From Coemansia sp. RSA 922 (lineage: Eukaryota; Kickxellomycota; Kickxellomycetes; Kickxellales; Kickxellaceae): a stretch of 48,171 nt of DNA. Positions 28,173 to 37,903 of this stretch are shown here, one piece after another (the stretch's first letter is position 1; each line of letters starts with the position of its first letter). The stretch lies in NCBI GenBank assembly GCA_027577415.1, contig JANBQS010000040.1:1-48171 (forward strand). The letters run 5' to 3'. A program made the position numbers and the translations under genes. The notes under the pieces were generated by a model, which was not told where the DNA came from, did no database searches, and worked only from the letters and a program-made list of their open reading frames with translations.

Positions 28173-30128
28173 CTAGTCTAGTGGCGGTGGAGGCGGTGGC
28201 GAGGCAGGGGGCGGCGGAGGCGGCGACGATGGCGGAGGAGGAGGAGGCATCTCATACGAAGGTGGTGGCGGCACAGGCATACCGACTGACTGGGGCATAG
28301 GCGGTGGATTTTGGTACGAACTGTCAGGATATCCATTGGCCTGGTACGACGAATAGCCATAGTCCTGGCGCCCACCACCATTTTGATAGTCATATGCTCT
28401 GCCTCCACTAGAGTGATTTGTATGCGACGAAGCTCGGCTGTAGTCCGGTCTCCCAGCCCAGACATCGGGCAATGGAGGAGGCGCATACTCCGTACTCCCC
28501 TCATGCCTAGGCTGCTGTCGTGATGCTGGCAGAGGCTGCATTACCGAGCCATTGAACGGGTGAGGTGGTCCGCGGTTGTAGTACTGGCTGGGCGGTTTGC
28601 GACGTAGCCAGGGCGGCGTTGTCGGAGGAGCCAGAGGGCGCGGTGAGCGCGAGCGCGGAGCACGCGACCTTGACCTACGCTCATCACGCTCGCTGACAGG
28701 CGACCTGTTTTCACGCAGCCATGGTGCTGGACCCGGCGAGCGCTGTGAGGGTACTGAAGCAGATATAGACGCAGAGGGCAGCTGAGGCGGCGCACCATTC
28801 TGCTGGTCCAAGCTTGGCGGCTGGTATTCGCCATCGCCAGATCCGACATTGGTGCTGCCATTAGCTCCAGCCGACACAGTTTCGCCCAACTCAGCCATCA
28901 GGCTAAGATACTCAGTATTGAGCTGTTGGTCGCGCTCGCGTGCCTTTTGCAGGGCCTCAGGATCATGTCGCTGGTTACAGTCCCGCGCAACATGCCCCTT
29001 GCCGCCACACACACGGCACACCAGGCTCAATGTGACGTTGGCTTGCTCCGGACACTCCCATCGGCGATGGCCCAGCGCACCGCAGTTCGTACATGCCTGG
29101 CCCTCGTCATCGCGCAAAGTGCCATTGAGTGCAGCCAACTCTCGCAGCTGGTTGCGCTTCAGGTCGTTGTGGCCCTCAGGCGTCACGCAGGCCTTTTGAA
29201 TAATCTCTCGCACAATACGTACGCCGCGCTTGACCTTCTCCTCGGTATCCGCCAAAATATGACAATGCAACTCCTCGTCGGCACCAGGTATCTGGGCGTC
29301 ATCGCGGCGCTTTCCCTCTTTAATCGACCCCTTGCCTCGGATAGAGATCTTTGAGCCAGACTCGGATTCGATTTTCTTCAGCGTGTTGCCACGTGGACCG
29401 ATAAGCAACCCAATAAAATTCAGTCCTGGGTTGTCGTCAACGGGGATAAAGACCTTTTCAGAAAACTTTGATCTCCGTTTGTAGTCGGCAGGCGGGCGGT
29501 AGTCTGGGTCTAGCTTGAGCCGTTCCTCAACCAGCCGCATGCGCTCCTCCTCTAGCTTGCGGCGATAGCGGTGCTCGCGTGTATTCGTGCGCTTGCCCTC
29601 GCTATTGTACACGGGCGCTGGCGACGGCGAGCGCTGGCCGTCTGGAGGCACGACATCACCGCTTTTGAGCTTGCGTGTGATCTCATCAATTCGTAGGTTT
29701 GATACATAGCTCTCAAGCTGCTCCTTCGACATAGAGCTAGCTAGTGCAGGCGGTACAGCGGCGGCAGCAGTTGGCTCTTTGTCTCCCCAGCGGTTCTTAC
29801 GCCGACGCTTGCGCTCACCGCCATCGTCCACCGCAGGAGATGCTCCGTTGGGAGACTGTGGTGTTAGTGGTGGCTGCAACGTCGATGGCAAAGGTGAAAC
29901 TGCTGGGCCTCCCATTAGCGAATTTGCAATTGCGCGTGCGCGCTCTAGCGCGTTTTGCGGATTGAATCCAAGGGCTGCTGGCAAGGGTTGCGGTGGAGGC
30001 ATGGCGTCGTTACTGCCGCTACCGTAGTTGGACGGTAATTGCGTAGACTGAACGACGTCTGTGTCGTCTGGCATGCGGCTGCGTCGACCGAGTGGCACAT
30101 TGTTGGTGCCCGATGGAGCCCAGCTCAT
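28173..30128 (-). CDS. MSL5: Branchpoint-binding protein SF1/BBP
   Basis: Splicing factor that recognises the intron branch point and recruits U2AF, nuclear. Order in the 651 residues: an N-terminal UHM-ligand motif (KRRRKNRWGD, the Trp that docks into U2AF65), a helical hairpin (RLKLDPDYRPPADYKRRSKF), a KH-QUA2 domain (FIGLLIGPRGNTLKKIESES, then GSKISIRGKGSIKEGK), two CCHC zinc knuckles (CTNCGALGHRRWEC and CRVCGGKGHVARDC), then an Arg/Ser/Pro-rich region and a C-terminal polyproline tail. The ATG at 30128 (MSWAPSGTNN) is the only good start. The TACTAAC and CTAAC branch points in this window's introns fit its known binding preference. Confidence 0.96.
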   Translation of the reverse strand: MSWAPSGTNNVPLGRRSRMPDDTDVVQSTQLPSNYGSGSNDAMPPPQPLPAALGFNPQNALERARAIANSLMGGPAVSPLPSTLQPPLTPQSPNGASPAVDDGGERKRRRKNRWGDKEPTAAAAVPPALASSMSKEQLESYVSNLRIDEITRKLKSGDVVPPDGQRSPSPAPVYNSEGKRTNTREHRYRRKLEEERMRLVEERLKLDPDYRPPADYKRRSKFSEKVFIPVDDNPGLNFIGLLIGPRGNTLKKIESESGSKISIRGKGSIKEGKRRDDAQIPGADEELHCHILADTEEKVKRGVRIVREIIQKACVTPEGHNDLKRNQLRELAALNGTLRDDEGQACTNCGALGHRRWECPEQANVTLSLVCRVCGGKGHVARDCNQRHDPEALQKARERDQQLNTEYLSLMAELGETVSAGANGSTNVGSGDGEYQPPSLDQQNGAPPQLPSASISASVPSQRSPGPAPWLRENRSPVSERDERRSRSRAPRSRSPRPLAPPTTPPWLRRKPPSQYYNRGPPHPFNGSVMQPLPASRQQPRHEGSTEYAPPPLPDVWAGRPDYSRASSHTNHSSGGRAYDYQNGGGRQDYGYSSYQANGYPDSSYQNPPPMPQSVGMPVPPPPSYEMPPPPPPSSPPPPPPASPPPPPPLD

Positions 30129-30412
30129 TGCGCCGATTTAGAAGGCTCTTCTGTGAACGACGAAAGGTGTGTCGTCTCTATATACGCTGAGTATAGAGTA
30201 GGTGTCGAAACGCGCAACGACAGTAGTAAAAAAAGAACAAACTTGCTTCCGTAAAGGTGAATCACCAAAGCAAGCGTTATAAAAAAATATGAAATGTGAA
30301 TTTATGCGAAGGAAAAAAGAACACTACTTCCGAAAAAAAAAAAAAAAATATTGCGACGACTTTTTCTTTTTAGAACTTTCCATAGTGCAATGTAGTAAAA
30401 ATTTACTTGGCT

Positions 30413-30790
30413 CTAGTCCTCAATGTCGACGTTATAGTCCTTGTAGATTTCCTTGACAGTTTTGCCCTTGAGTTCAGCGAGCTTTCCGAACAGCATCTGT
30501 CCTGCGTCTTTAATGTCGTTGTAGCGATGTAGGCGGTCGATGTGCTCGTCAGTCACCTGCCGTGCCTGCTCCATTGTCAAGCTGCTTTTGGCTAAGAGTG
30601 CATCGCGTGTCTTTGTCTGTGCCTCCAGGTCACCCTTGAGTGTGGCTACTGCAGTTGCCAGCTCGGCTCTCTGCTCCTTTTCCGGCGAATCGTCAAACAA
30701 AAGGGCTTCATCAGACACCACTGTACTCACTTGTTCCGCAGTCGTTTCTACGACTGGTTTGGATTGAGGAGTTTCGCTATCGTTATTCAT
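30413..30790 (-). CDS. SWI5: Swi5 recombination mediator
   Basis: A 125-residue protein with the C-terminal Swi5 signature (HIDRLHRYNDIKDAGQMLFG, then KLAELKGKTVKEIYKDYNVD). With its partner Sfr1/Mei5, Swi5 stabilises Rad51 and Dmc1 filaments in homologous recombination, nuclear. The N-terminal half is acidic and unstructured, followed by a coiled coil (ATAVATLKGDLEAQTKTRDA). The frame continues upstream to 31123 with Cys/Trp-rich noncoding-looking sequence. The ATG at 30790 (MNNDSETPQ) starts the plausible protein and fits the family size. Confidence 0.88.
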   Translation of the reverse strand: MNNDSETPQSKPVVETTAEQVSTVVSDEALLFDDSPEKEQRAELATAVATLKGDLEAQTKTRDALLAKSSLTMEQARQVTDEHIDRLHRYNDIKDAGQMLFGKLAELKGKTVKEIYKDYNVDIED

Positions 30791-31529
30791 GATCTGAAAG
30801 TAAAATAAACTATTTTTCTGCTCAATAAATAAATACCAAACAGGCTCCCTCTGATAGTAAGCAGACTCTTTTTTTGCTGATAATAATAAAGTCGTTGTAT
30901 TGGAGCCCTGTATGGGCTCTAGCAGAGGTCCTTGACTGTGAGATCGTCTCAGAGCCTGGACTAATTCTAAAAAGGAGATAGCTCCTGATGAACAATAAAC
31001 ATCATCATGTCCCTGATATAGTATGTGTGAAGGCCACATTGCTTGTGTTCCAATGTTGCACGTTCCAGCCAAATTCCTATGTGCCCACACATAAATATAC
31101 CCCACTTTCCACTTCAGTTTCATATATATAATTCAATTACTTCCAACTTTTTTTGATACTATGTGGCTATTTTTTTTACTGCTCGGTGCTTGCTTGTCGG
31201 CTATTAAGATAGCGTTTGGGCAAGATGCATTCGCGCAGCATCAATACTCACCTAGTGTAAAAAGATGATTGGGAAATCAACCAATCTGGTAGGGTCGTAA
31301 TGAACCGCCCGATCATCCGGTGATTTGATCCATAAAAGCAATGAGCTGAAAAATTTTTCCACCTGGATCGCAGTACAAAAAGGAGCGATTGTTGGCGACA
31401 GACGTTTATCTCAGCTTATCTCCGCACTAGTTTTCTTGTTTATACTTTATTGAAAAGGTACGTTGTCTTTTTTATTATGCTGAATGACCATCTTTGTACA
31501 AAATGGGCGCCTTCCCCTACCAACACCTT

Positions 31530-31657
31530 GGAGTTGATGAAATAGTACCTATGCCTGAATTAGACGCGGGATATTATAATCATCATATCCCTCGCTTGTC
31601 TGCTCTGTTGAGGCGAAATACAAAACGTTACAAATGAAATTCCTCGTTTCTGATCCA
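31530..31657 (+). ncRNA. snR57: C/D box snoRNA, snR57-like (18S Gm1572 guide)
   Basis: In intron 1. Box C-like TTGATGA (31534-31540), D' CTGA (31555), C'-like AATGA (31633), box D CTGA (31650-31653), and closing stem TGGA/TCCA. The 11 bases AATTCCTCGTT (31638-31648) before box D pair perfectly with 18S AACGAGGAATT. The fifth base before box D faces the G I recall as yeast G1572, the snR57 site. The box C first base (U) is non-consensus, and the spacing is longer than in yeast. Confidence 0.65.
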
Positions 31658-31863
31658 CACACCCTCAAACAAGTTATCCTTATTGGATTTCAAAATAAAA
31701 GATACAAGAGCTAATATTTTTCATACTGCTTTGTGTGTATAGACAAATGCATTTATTATAGCTCATCCGATCCTTGAAGAGTCTTTCTCTCGGATTCTCT
31801 CTCTCTCTGTATATACATTAGCAAGAAATGGTACGTTGTTGCAATGCTTTCCTTGTCAATGGC

Positions 31864-31943
31864 GGTGGCGCTGATGATACTCAACACACCAAATTTTGTA
31901 TGAACTCATGATTAAACAAAACATGCATCACCATCTGAGCACC
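31864..31943 (+). ncRNA. snR55: C/D box snoRNA, snR55/U33-like (18S Um1269 guide)
   Basis: In intron 2. Box C CTGATGA (31871-31877), a C'-like CATGATT (31907), box D CTGA (31935-31938), and complementary flanks GGTG and CACC. The 13 bases CATGCATCACCAT (31922-31934) pair with 18S GTGGTGGTGCATG with two G-U pairs. The fifth base before box D (A) faces the U I recall as the snR55/U33 target (yeast U1269). The size of about 80 bases is typical. Confidence 0.72.
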
Positions 31944-32119
31944 ATCCTACTACTTTGCCCATTGCATATGCCGCTTTAGAACATATTACTAACTAGTCGC
32001 CATGTTCTACTTGCGTTTTTGTAACGATATAGATTTATTCACATTTGGCGTCATCGCTTCTTGTGTCGTGTATGTCTCTGTGATCAGCTTGTAAGTATCC
32101 AACTGTGATCTTGGTCCTT

Positions 32120-32211
32120 GCTGGAAATGATGAACAAAATACATGTCAGTTCTGCGACTGATGCAAGCTTGATGATAAACCCAATTCTTACCAAACTATT
32201 TCTGAGCCAGC
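32120..32211 (+). ncRNA. snR61: C/D box snoRNA, snR61/U38-like (25S Am1133 guide)
   Basis: In intron 3 and the clearest of the three. Perfect closing stem GCTGG (32120-32124)/CCAGC (32207-32211), box C ATGATGA (32127-32133), D' CTGA (32158-32161), C' TGATGA (32170-32175), box D CTGA (32202-32205). CAGTTCTGC before D' pairs with 25S GCAGAACTG. The fifth base before D' (T) faces the A methylated by snR61/U38, and the same guide core occurs in human U38 as I recall it. A second 9-base match (CTTACCAAA, 32187) pairs with the rRNA just 5' of the target. Confidence 0.85.
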
Positions 32212-32570
32212 ATATGGAAACACCCTTCCCAACTTTACCGTGTGTGACCTTTTTTATATTTATTGTTTGCATTTGTGCTAACTATATCGCTCTTATCTTT
32301 TTTTGTGACGATGGCTTATAGTAGACACGACAACACCAAGCATACTCATGTACATATAACATACAATAAACCATTTTTACACTTACAAAATATAAGCATT
32401 CACTTTCACAATTTATTTAAATTACGCCAGCCCTATCCACAGTTAATGGAACCTAGCTGTTTTTTTTACTTGTCATTATTCACGACTATAGTCTTAATAC
32501 AAATTCAGCTCAATAAATGTATTCAAAACAAAAGCGAAAAAAGGACAGCTTCGTTTAATAAACAAAGTAT

Positions 32571-33138
32571 TTATGCCTCAGCGGTGACAGGGGCAGTGGC
32601 GCGAGTGTAGATAAGCTGAGAGTTGTGGAGCGACACCAGGCGGATCGAGCCACGGGCCTCAAGCTCACGCAGAGCACGGCGGGCCAGAGAAGCGTTAATG
32701 CGCAGACGGTCAACCAGAACCGAGGGAGTGATCAGCTTGTAGGTAGGCACCTCCTTCTCGAGCTTAGCCAGAGTATCGGCGTTGAAGATAACAGAGTTAT
32801 TGGCCTTGTCCTGGACCTTTCCCTTCGACCACTTCTTCTTTCCCTTCGATCCAGCAGAGCTTTTACCAGCAGCCTACACAAAATAAATAAATAATAGACA
32901 AAACGATAATGTTTTTTTGTTAGTTTGGAGAGTCAGAGGTTCCACTGACAAACGACAAATTGTCACGTAAAGTGCAAATGTCAAATTCCAGATTGAGTAG
33001 ATTCGAAAATGTGAAATTCCGATTCTTCGATAGTGGAAATATAATAATAGGGGCTGGTACGCGAATCCATTGCGCTTTGTCGCATCCATCCCATGGCGTG
33101 CGTGTATCGACTGTCGTATCCATCGTAAAACGTACCAT
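32571..33138 (-). CDS. RPS25: 40S ribosomal protein eS25 (exons 33136-33138 and 32571-32873)
   Basis: Ribosomal protein of the small-subunit head, 101 residues. Exon 2 encodes the whole recognisable protein: [56 protein letters not shown] and [17 protein letters not shown]. Exon 2 has no ATG. The 262-base intron (ATG|GTACGT at 33135 down to TGTGTAG ending at 32874, with a CTAAC branch) leaves the start codon alone as the coding part of exon 1, giving [18 protein letters not shown] in phase 0. An isolated start-codon exon is common in fungal ribosomal protein genes. Only about 140 bases separate it from the upstream AFG1 stop, so its promoter is compact. It is convergent with the snoRNA host gene. 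Confidence 0.93.
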
Positions 33139-33276
33139 TTTTATAATGTTTCAAACAAAAAGGAAATATTTGTATTTGATGGTTTAAGGAGGTGAAACTT
33201 AAGAATTGGCTCGCAAGCCAACACATAAGGCAAGTTCACAAAAATACTTGGCTCGAGCCGAGCCGAGTCATCTACT

Positions 33277-35054
33277 CTAAGCGGCTGAACGCATCTGGCT
33301 GTCATCCGCAACAGATTGTTCTTGGCGCATCGCGTTCTCGGCCAAAATACGGTTCCTGCCAGTGATAATCCAGTGACGTGACGACATTTCAACCAAGCGA
33401 CTGACAGCGCGCTGGAAGGCAAACACCTCTTCCTCGCCAGCATAGGCCAGAGCATTGAACTTGTCCTCCGTAACAACCTCAGACAAGTGCGCTGATTCCA
33501 CGGTGCCGGTGAGCTGGGCAGTTTCAGCGCGGAAGCTATCGACCTCGCATTTTCCCGTGAACAGGTTATAAATATCGTCTTCAGAGCTCATGATAAGCAC
33601 GGCGTGGGACTCGTAGAGGGCATCGATGAGCGTGATAAAGCGCCGAGCTTCGTTTCGATTAGACATACTCATCACCGGCACGTCGGTGAGTATCAGCGTG
33701 TGGTAGTGCTTGGCCAATTCGATGTAGTCGGCAGCGCTATGTGCGTCCTTACAGAGCTGAGCGAACGAGAACCGAGCCACGCCGTTAGCCGCCACGGGTA
33801 CACAGAGCGCGCGACCAAGGAACCGCAGCTCGACGTTATTCTCCACCGGCGCATTGCCCGACGCCAAGCCCACCAGGGCATGCAGCACCTTGTTGGTATC
33901 GGCCGTGATAGGCGAGAAATAGACAGTCTCCGTTTCTCTCGCAATCTTGCGATAGTCCGTGCCAGAGTCCAACGACACGACCTCGCAGCGCTGTTTCAGC
34001 AGTTCGATGCACGGCATAAAGCTCTCGCGCTGAATGCCGTTCTTATACAGCTCGTCCGGATGTCTATTGGACGTAGTAACGACAACCACGCCGTTGCGGA
34101 ACAGCTCGGTGACCAGTCGCCGTAGAACCATGGCATCGGCTATGTCTGTGACTTGGAACTCGTCAAAGCACAGGACGTAGGCCTGGGCAGCCAACTCGCG
34201 CGCTATGGTGGGGACTGGGTCGTCTGCGGCCCGATGCGTGCGCTTGAACGTGTTTATGCGCGAGTGGACATCAAGCATAAATGCGTGAAAGTGGATGCGT
34301 CGCTTATGTGTTGTTGGTATCGTGTCGTAGAACAGATCCATCGTAGTGGTTTTGCCAGTGCCAACGTCGCCGTATATGTACAGTCCTCGCGGCGTGTCCT
34401 CGGGCATCTTTTCCTGATCTCCGTTGCCTCGGCCAAACAACTACAATTATAGAATACGCACCATTGTACGGAGTGGTTGCTGGCACGTGGTACCTATTTA
34501 GCAAAAAAAAATTACGCAGTATGCGCAGCTGCACGCACGAACTTGAGCACGCAGAAGCGTGCGTGACCAAGCTACAGTAATAGGCTGGATATGGCTCTTG
34601 AAGAGAATAGAGGAAAACAAAAACCTTGCCAAGTGCTTACCTTTCTTAAGTATCCCACACCGCCTAGAGCCTTGGAGGCATCCATGGGAGAGCTGGCTGG
34701 TGTGTAGTCCAGTAGCTCACGATACAGCCGGTCAAGCCGAGAGACTATGAGGCGTTGGAAGCTATCGTCAATGAACTGACCTGCCTGTACCAAGCGCTTG
34801 TACTCGCCAATCGGTCCATCTTCCACAGACACGGGTGTTGGTTCCTTTTCCTCCACGGCGTCTAGTCTGTGTATCGCGGGAGAAGCTGTGAGCTTGATAG
34901 GTGATGTGTGGATAAGCTGGCGTTGCAGTTGCGGTTTGTGGTGGCAAGGATGTGCTACTATCGCAAGGCGTCGACCTCTGCTAGCAACGGCCCTCGCGCT
35001 GCGAATATAACATCCAGTGTGTCGTGAATACGATACAATCGTCTGACGGAACAT
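33277..35054 (-). CDS. AFG1: AFG1-like mitochondrial AAA ATPase (exons 34641-35054 and 33277-34440)
   Basis: AFG1/LACE1 family ATPase of the mitochondrial inner membrane, linked to turnover of cytochrome oxidase subunits and protein quality control. Exon 1 starts [20 protein letters not shown], an Arg/Ser/His-rich presequence, and ends GGVGYLRK. A 200-base phase-0 intron (GTAAGCAC at 34640 down to AATTGTAG ending at 34441) leads to [11 protein letters not shown]. Walker A is YGDVGTGKT, Walker [16 protein letters not shown], and [20 protein letters not shown] is the family box. The total is 525 residues, normal for the family. Exon 2 has no ATG at its start, which supports the splice. Confidence 0.94.
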
Positions 35055-35577
35055 TATAATTACTAAAAAAAAGAAGCAATAAAAAAATTGAAATGCCAAG
35101 TGCGGAGGCAAAGAAAAGAGGCGCCCGATCACAATTAGATAGGGCGCTTGGTCATGAATCAAAAGGGACTAGGGGATATGGATTCCCGCACCCCCCCCAC
35201 ACCAGCAGATAAACTCGACAAATTTTGACATTGCTGACGGTGTGGATACGGCTCTTATAATTGGGCAAGCGAGTTCACTTATTGTACGGCAAGTCTACAG
35301 CATATTGAGGGCAACAACGATACACTACTATCTGCAGGACAGTACTGACGATGAACATATGTTCAAGGCTACAAATGCTGCGCCTAGCACCACAGTTTTC
35401 CAGGGATTGATACTTTACAAATTTCTGCTCGATGCTGGTAAAATATTCTCGACTATTTCAACGTTTTCAAGTCTGGTTACACTTGCTTGCAAGATACTGA
35501 GGCGATGTAAGCGAACAAGAACCCGACTACACTCTGCGAAAAGGGTCGCTCCTTGAACAGTAGCTTTAGGTGACTAT
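35055..35577. other. Intergenic, one ORF without a start codon
   Basis: Contains the AFG1 promoter, a C-run at 35191-35199, and an open plus frame (35242-35556, about 104 codons, no ATG at its beginning; an internal ATG is at 35359). I do not recognise it. It may be transposon-derived, given what follows. Confidence 0.4.
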
Positions 35578-35925
35578 ACTACTCGTTAAAGACACTGAGT
35601 AGCATGAGCAATGCCTACTCTTTATCTCTCGAATCTGGCTCGCCAATCCTTTTGCGTGGATATCATTATGTAAGGTGATATGTCTGTCCGATTCATTCCG
35701 ATAACTCTAAATTGCGTCTCTATCGACATTTATTTTATCAACTAGTGATATGTTAGCTAAATGTAAATAAAACAAACCATTGAAATCTTTTTGGCGAAAA
35801 ATAACAATTATTTAGTGAGAAAAAGAAGCATGCATACTTACTACCTACGGGCATCGAACCCCAGCCAGTTGGATAAGTGATAGTGACCTCGGCCAAGCTC
35901 GCTGAATCAACTATGTGCATCTTGG
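35578..35925 (-). repeat. tRNA-derived SINE-like repeat, copy 1
   Basis: The minus strand carries an RNA polymerase III B box, GGTTCGATGCC (35850-35860), matching GGTTCGANNCC exactly, and an A-box-like TTGGCCGAGG (35887-35896) 26 bases upstream. A 280-base body follows and ends with the block shared with copy 2 (AAAGACACT...GCATG, forward 35588-35606). It is too diverged from a tRNA cloverleaf to be a functional tRNA. Confidence 0.6.
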
Positions 35926-36009
35926 TTATGACCCTGCTACCCTGGTACACCCTCTCGGCAGTTTTTGGTTCCTTTGGTTCCCAGAAATTTGTCTATTTAT
36001 TCCACAACC

Positions 36010-36767
36010 CCACAAATCGGCTTACGTCACCAGCCAATTGAAAAAAAAAAAATCGCACCCTTCTCCGAATCTTTCTACGCCCAGGTGACAGCTTGTCTAC
36101 GCAAATTCATATGGAGCGGGCGCCAATCAAAGGTCGCGTGGGACGTCGTCATCCCGTCTAAAAAAGTAGGACGGCCTCAGGCTCCTTGGATTCCTACTCT
36201 TTGAAAAGCAAACAAAAGCTACCTTCACTCAGTTCACGGCAAACATGTTCCGCAGGAAGGATTCTCACTGGTGGAAGGCCGCAGCTCAATGGGTCTTTGA
36301 CCAAGGGCAAAGCCAAAAACACATTAACTCTTCTGATTTTCTCGCACTCGCACAACCCAAGCGAATCCCGAAAGGGCTACCTGCGTATAGGGATCAGGTT
36401 CTACGCGGCCAGTTTGCCTTCAAGGGCAAGGGACCTGACGAGGCCTTTAACGGCCCTATCAAATGTCTACTTGGCTTACCTTTTGACCATCTGGTGGTGT
36501 ATCTCCTACGTCGAGATATCTGCGGCTACTCAGAAGAAGTATCTGGCGAACAAACTCTTCGCTCTGGGCGATATCTTTAAGCTATACAGGCCGACTGGCA
36601 CAGCAATATCGCGTGATGATCCTATTCTGCAGCCGTACGTTCTGTCTTTTGGTCAGCGCCGGGTCAACTTACACCCTCACGTCATTAGCAAACTCCTTAA
36701 CTATCCGCTCGACTCGGACAGATGCGCTGTGTGGGCGCACGCTCAACTAGGTGGCATTCCTCTATAA
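36010..36767 (+). mobile_element. Decayed non-LTR (LINE) retrotransposon fragment, reverse transcriptase C-terminal region
   Basis: The reading FYAQVTACLRKFIWSGRQSK then VAWDVVIPSKKVG is the conserved segment following LINE reverse transcriptase domains (F-x-W-G ... K-x-x-W ... P-x-x-x-GG). The frame then shifts near 36172 and continues as GLRLLGFLLFEKQTKATFTQ and HWWKAAAQWVFDQ (frame of 36245-36580), and shifts again to the frame ending at 36767 (KLYRPTGTAISRDD ... CAVWAHAQLGGIPL). At least two frameshifts and the absence of the RT core and endonuclease show a dead 5'-truncated copy. Confidence 0.6.
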
Positions 36768-37542
36768 GTGTATACACGCCCCTATCATGGCAACTAACAG
36801 CATCTTATACAGATGTTGCGCCAATAAGACCGGATGGGTAGTAATAAATAAAACTTAAAAATCAAGTAGCGAGAACAGGAGCGGGTATCACGAGGCTATC
36901 CAAGGCGCGCTGGATTCAACTGACAAAAATCCAAACACCTCTTTCTCGCCATTATGGCTAATGGGTCAAGCCGCAGTTCAAATTACCGCAAAACTGTCAC
37001 ACTTCATTCCCGACCTCAAGCCTGTCTGCAAGTGCTGTAGTGTTATTACTCAATTTAACAACGCAAGAGATGAAGCCGAGGAGATAGAGCGCGAGAATAT
37101 TGCTCACTACACTGCAAGAGCGAGTTCCCCAAAACGCTTGCATACTCTAGTGGTTGGCAGAGAATGCCCAGCATGTCTTGCAGTTGAAGTGGGATGTACA
37201 TTTGCGGTAGTAATGCAGATAACTTTAACCCAAGTTTGTTTATTATTTAAGCTGGATTATACATAGTCACACATTTCCCCCATATATATTAGATTCAAAG
37301 GTTTGCTAACATGTTTCACACTTGTGTTGGCGACAATTTACGATGACACTACCTTTGATGTGACTTGTTATTTTGGCTTTTGTCTGGTGACTTGGCATAC
37401 CTGGACGGGGCAGTTCAGCTTATGCAACTTCTTGGCGTACCGAACAGAAGCCAAAACAGCGATTATTCGTCTCGTTACTCTCACTTGTCAGAGTAATGGG
37501 TCGGTGTCAAGAATTGGGGATGAAAAGTATCGGCAGTTGATG
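36768..37542. other. Unassigned, probably transposon-derived
   Basis: Short open frames only. The one at 36961-37266 has a CKCCS-type pair of cysteines and Ala/Glu-rich sequence that could be the far end of the LINE, but I cannot show it. No promoter is recognised. Confidence 0.35.
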
Positions 37543-37903
37543 CTACTCGATAAAGACACTTGCTAGCATGGGAACCTATGGTCGGAGTATAAATACATAT
37601 CGCCCGAGTTGGGGTTTGCCAATCCTTTTGTAGGGAAATCCCTATACATACGATGTAAGATTTATCCAATTGACTTCTATAACTATATATGGCCTCTCTA
37701 TCGATATTTATTATATCAACAGCTGATAAATTTGCTAGAGAAAAGTAAAAAAAAAAAAAAACCTATTAGAAATGAAGTAAAATTTCAACAAAAAAATTAA
37801 TATTAAACTCGAACACCTGAGGTGTCAAACCCCAGCCGGCATAGTATGGAGTGGTGGCCCTCCAAGCTCGTTGAGGCCAGCCTCTAACTATGTGCGACTT
37901 GGG
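37543..37903 (-). repeat. tRNA-derived SINE-like repeat, copy 2
   Basis: Same orientation and order of blocks as copy 1: ACTCGATAAAGACACTTGCT (37545), CCAATCCTTTTG (37619), TATCGATATTTATTATATCA (37700), AACCCCAGCC (37829) and ACTATGTGCGACTTGG at the end. The B box is one base off consensus (minus GGTTTGACACC at 37821-37831), and an extra poly-A run lies at 37746-37760. Confidence 0.6.

Larger units (their letters stand above)
31400..32375 (+). ncRNA. Non-coding host gene with three snoRNA-bearing introns
   Basis: Predicted spliced transcript without a meaningful ORF. Introns: 31458-31742 (GAAAAG|GTACGT ... TTGTGTGTATAG, with a CTAAT branch), 31831-32032 (AAATG|GTACGT ... GATATAG, with a consensus TACTAAC at 31987-31993) and 32091-32321 (GCTT|GTAAGT ... 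GGCTTATAG, with CTAAC 39 bases before its end). Exons between them are only 88 and 58 bases and are stop-rich in all frames. AATAAA near 32364 is a likely 3' end. Each intron carries one C/D box snoRNA. The 5' end is approximate. It is convergent with eS25. Confidence 0.7.

Noticed and set aside
32874..33135. snoRNA in the eS25 intron
   Set aside because: A CTGA exists on the minus strand near 32932, but there is no box C at a workable distance, and no convincing H/ACA hairpins were found by eye.
35840..35910. Functional tRNA gene on the minus strand
   Set aside because: A and B boxes are present, but the acceptor and anticodon stems do not form. It fits a tRNA-derived repeat better.
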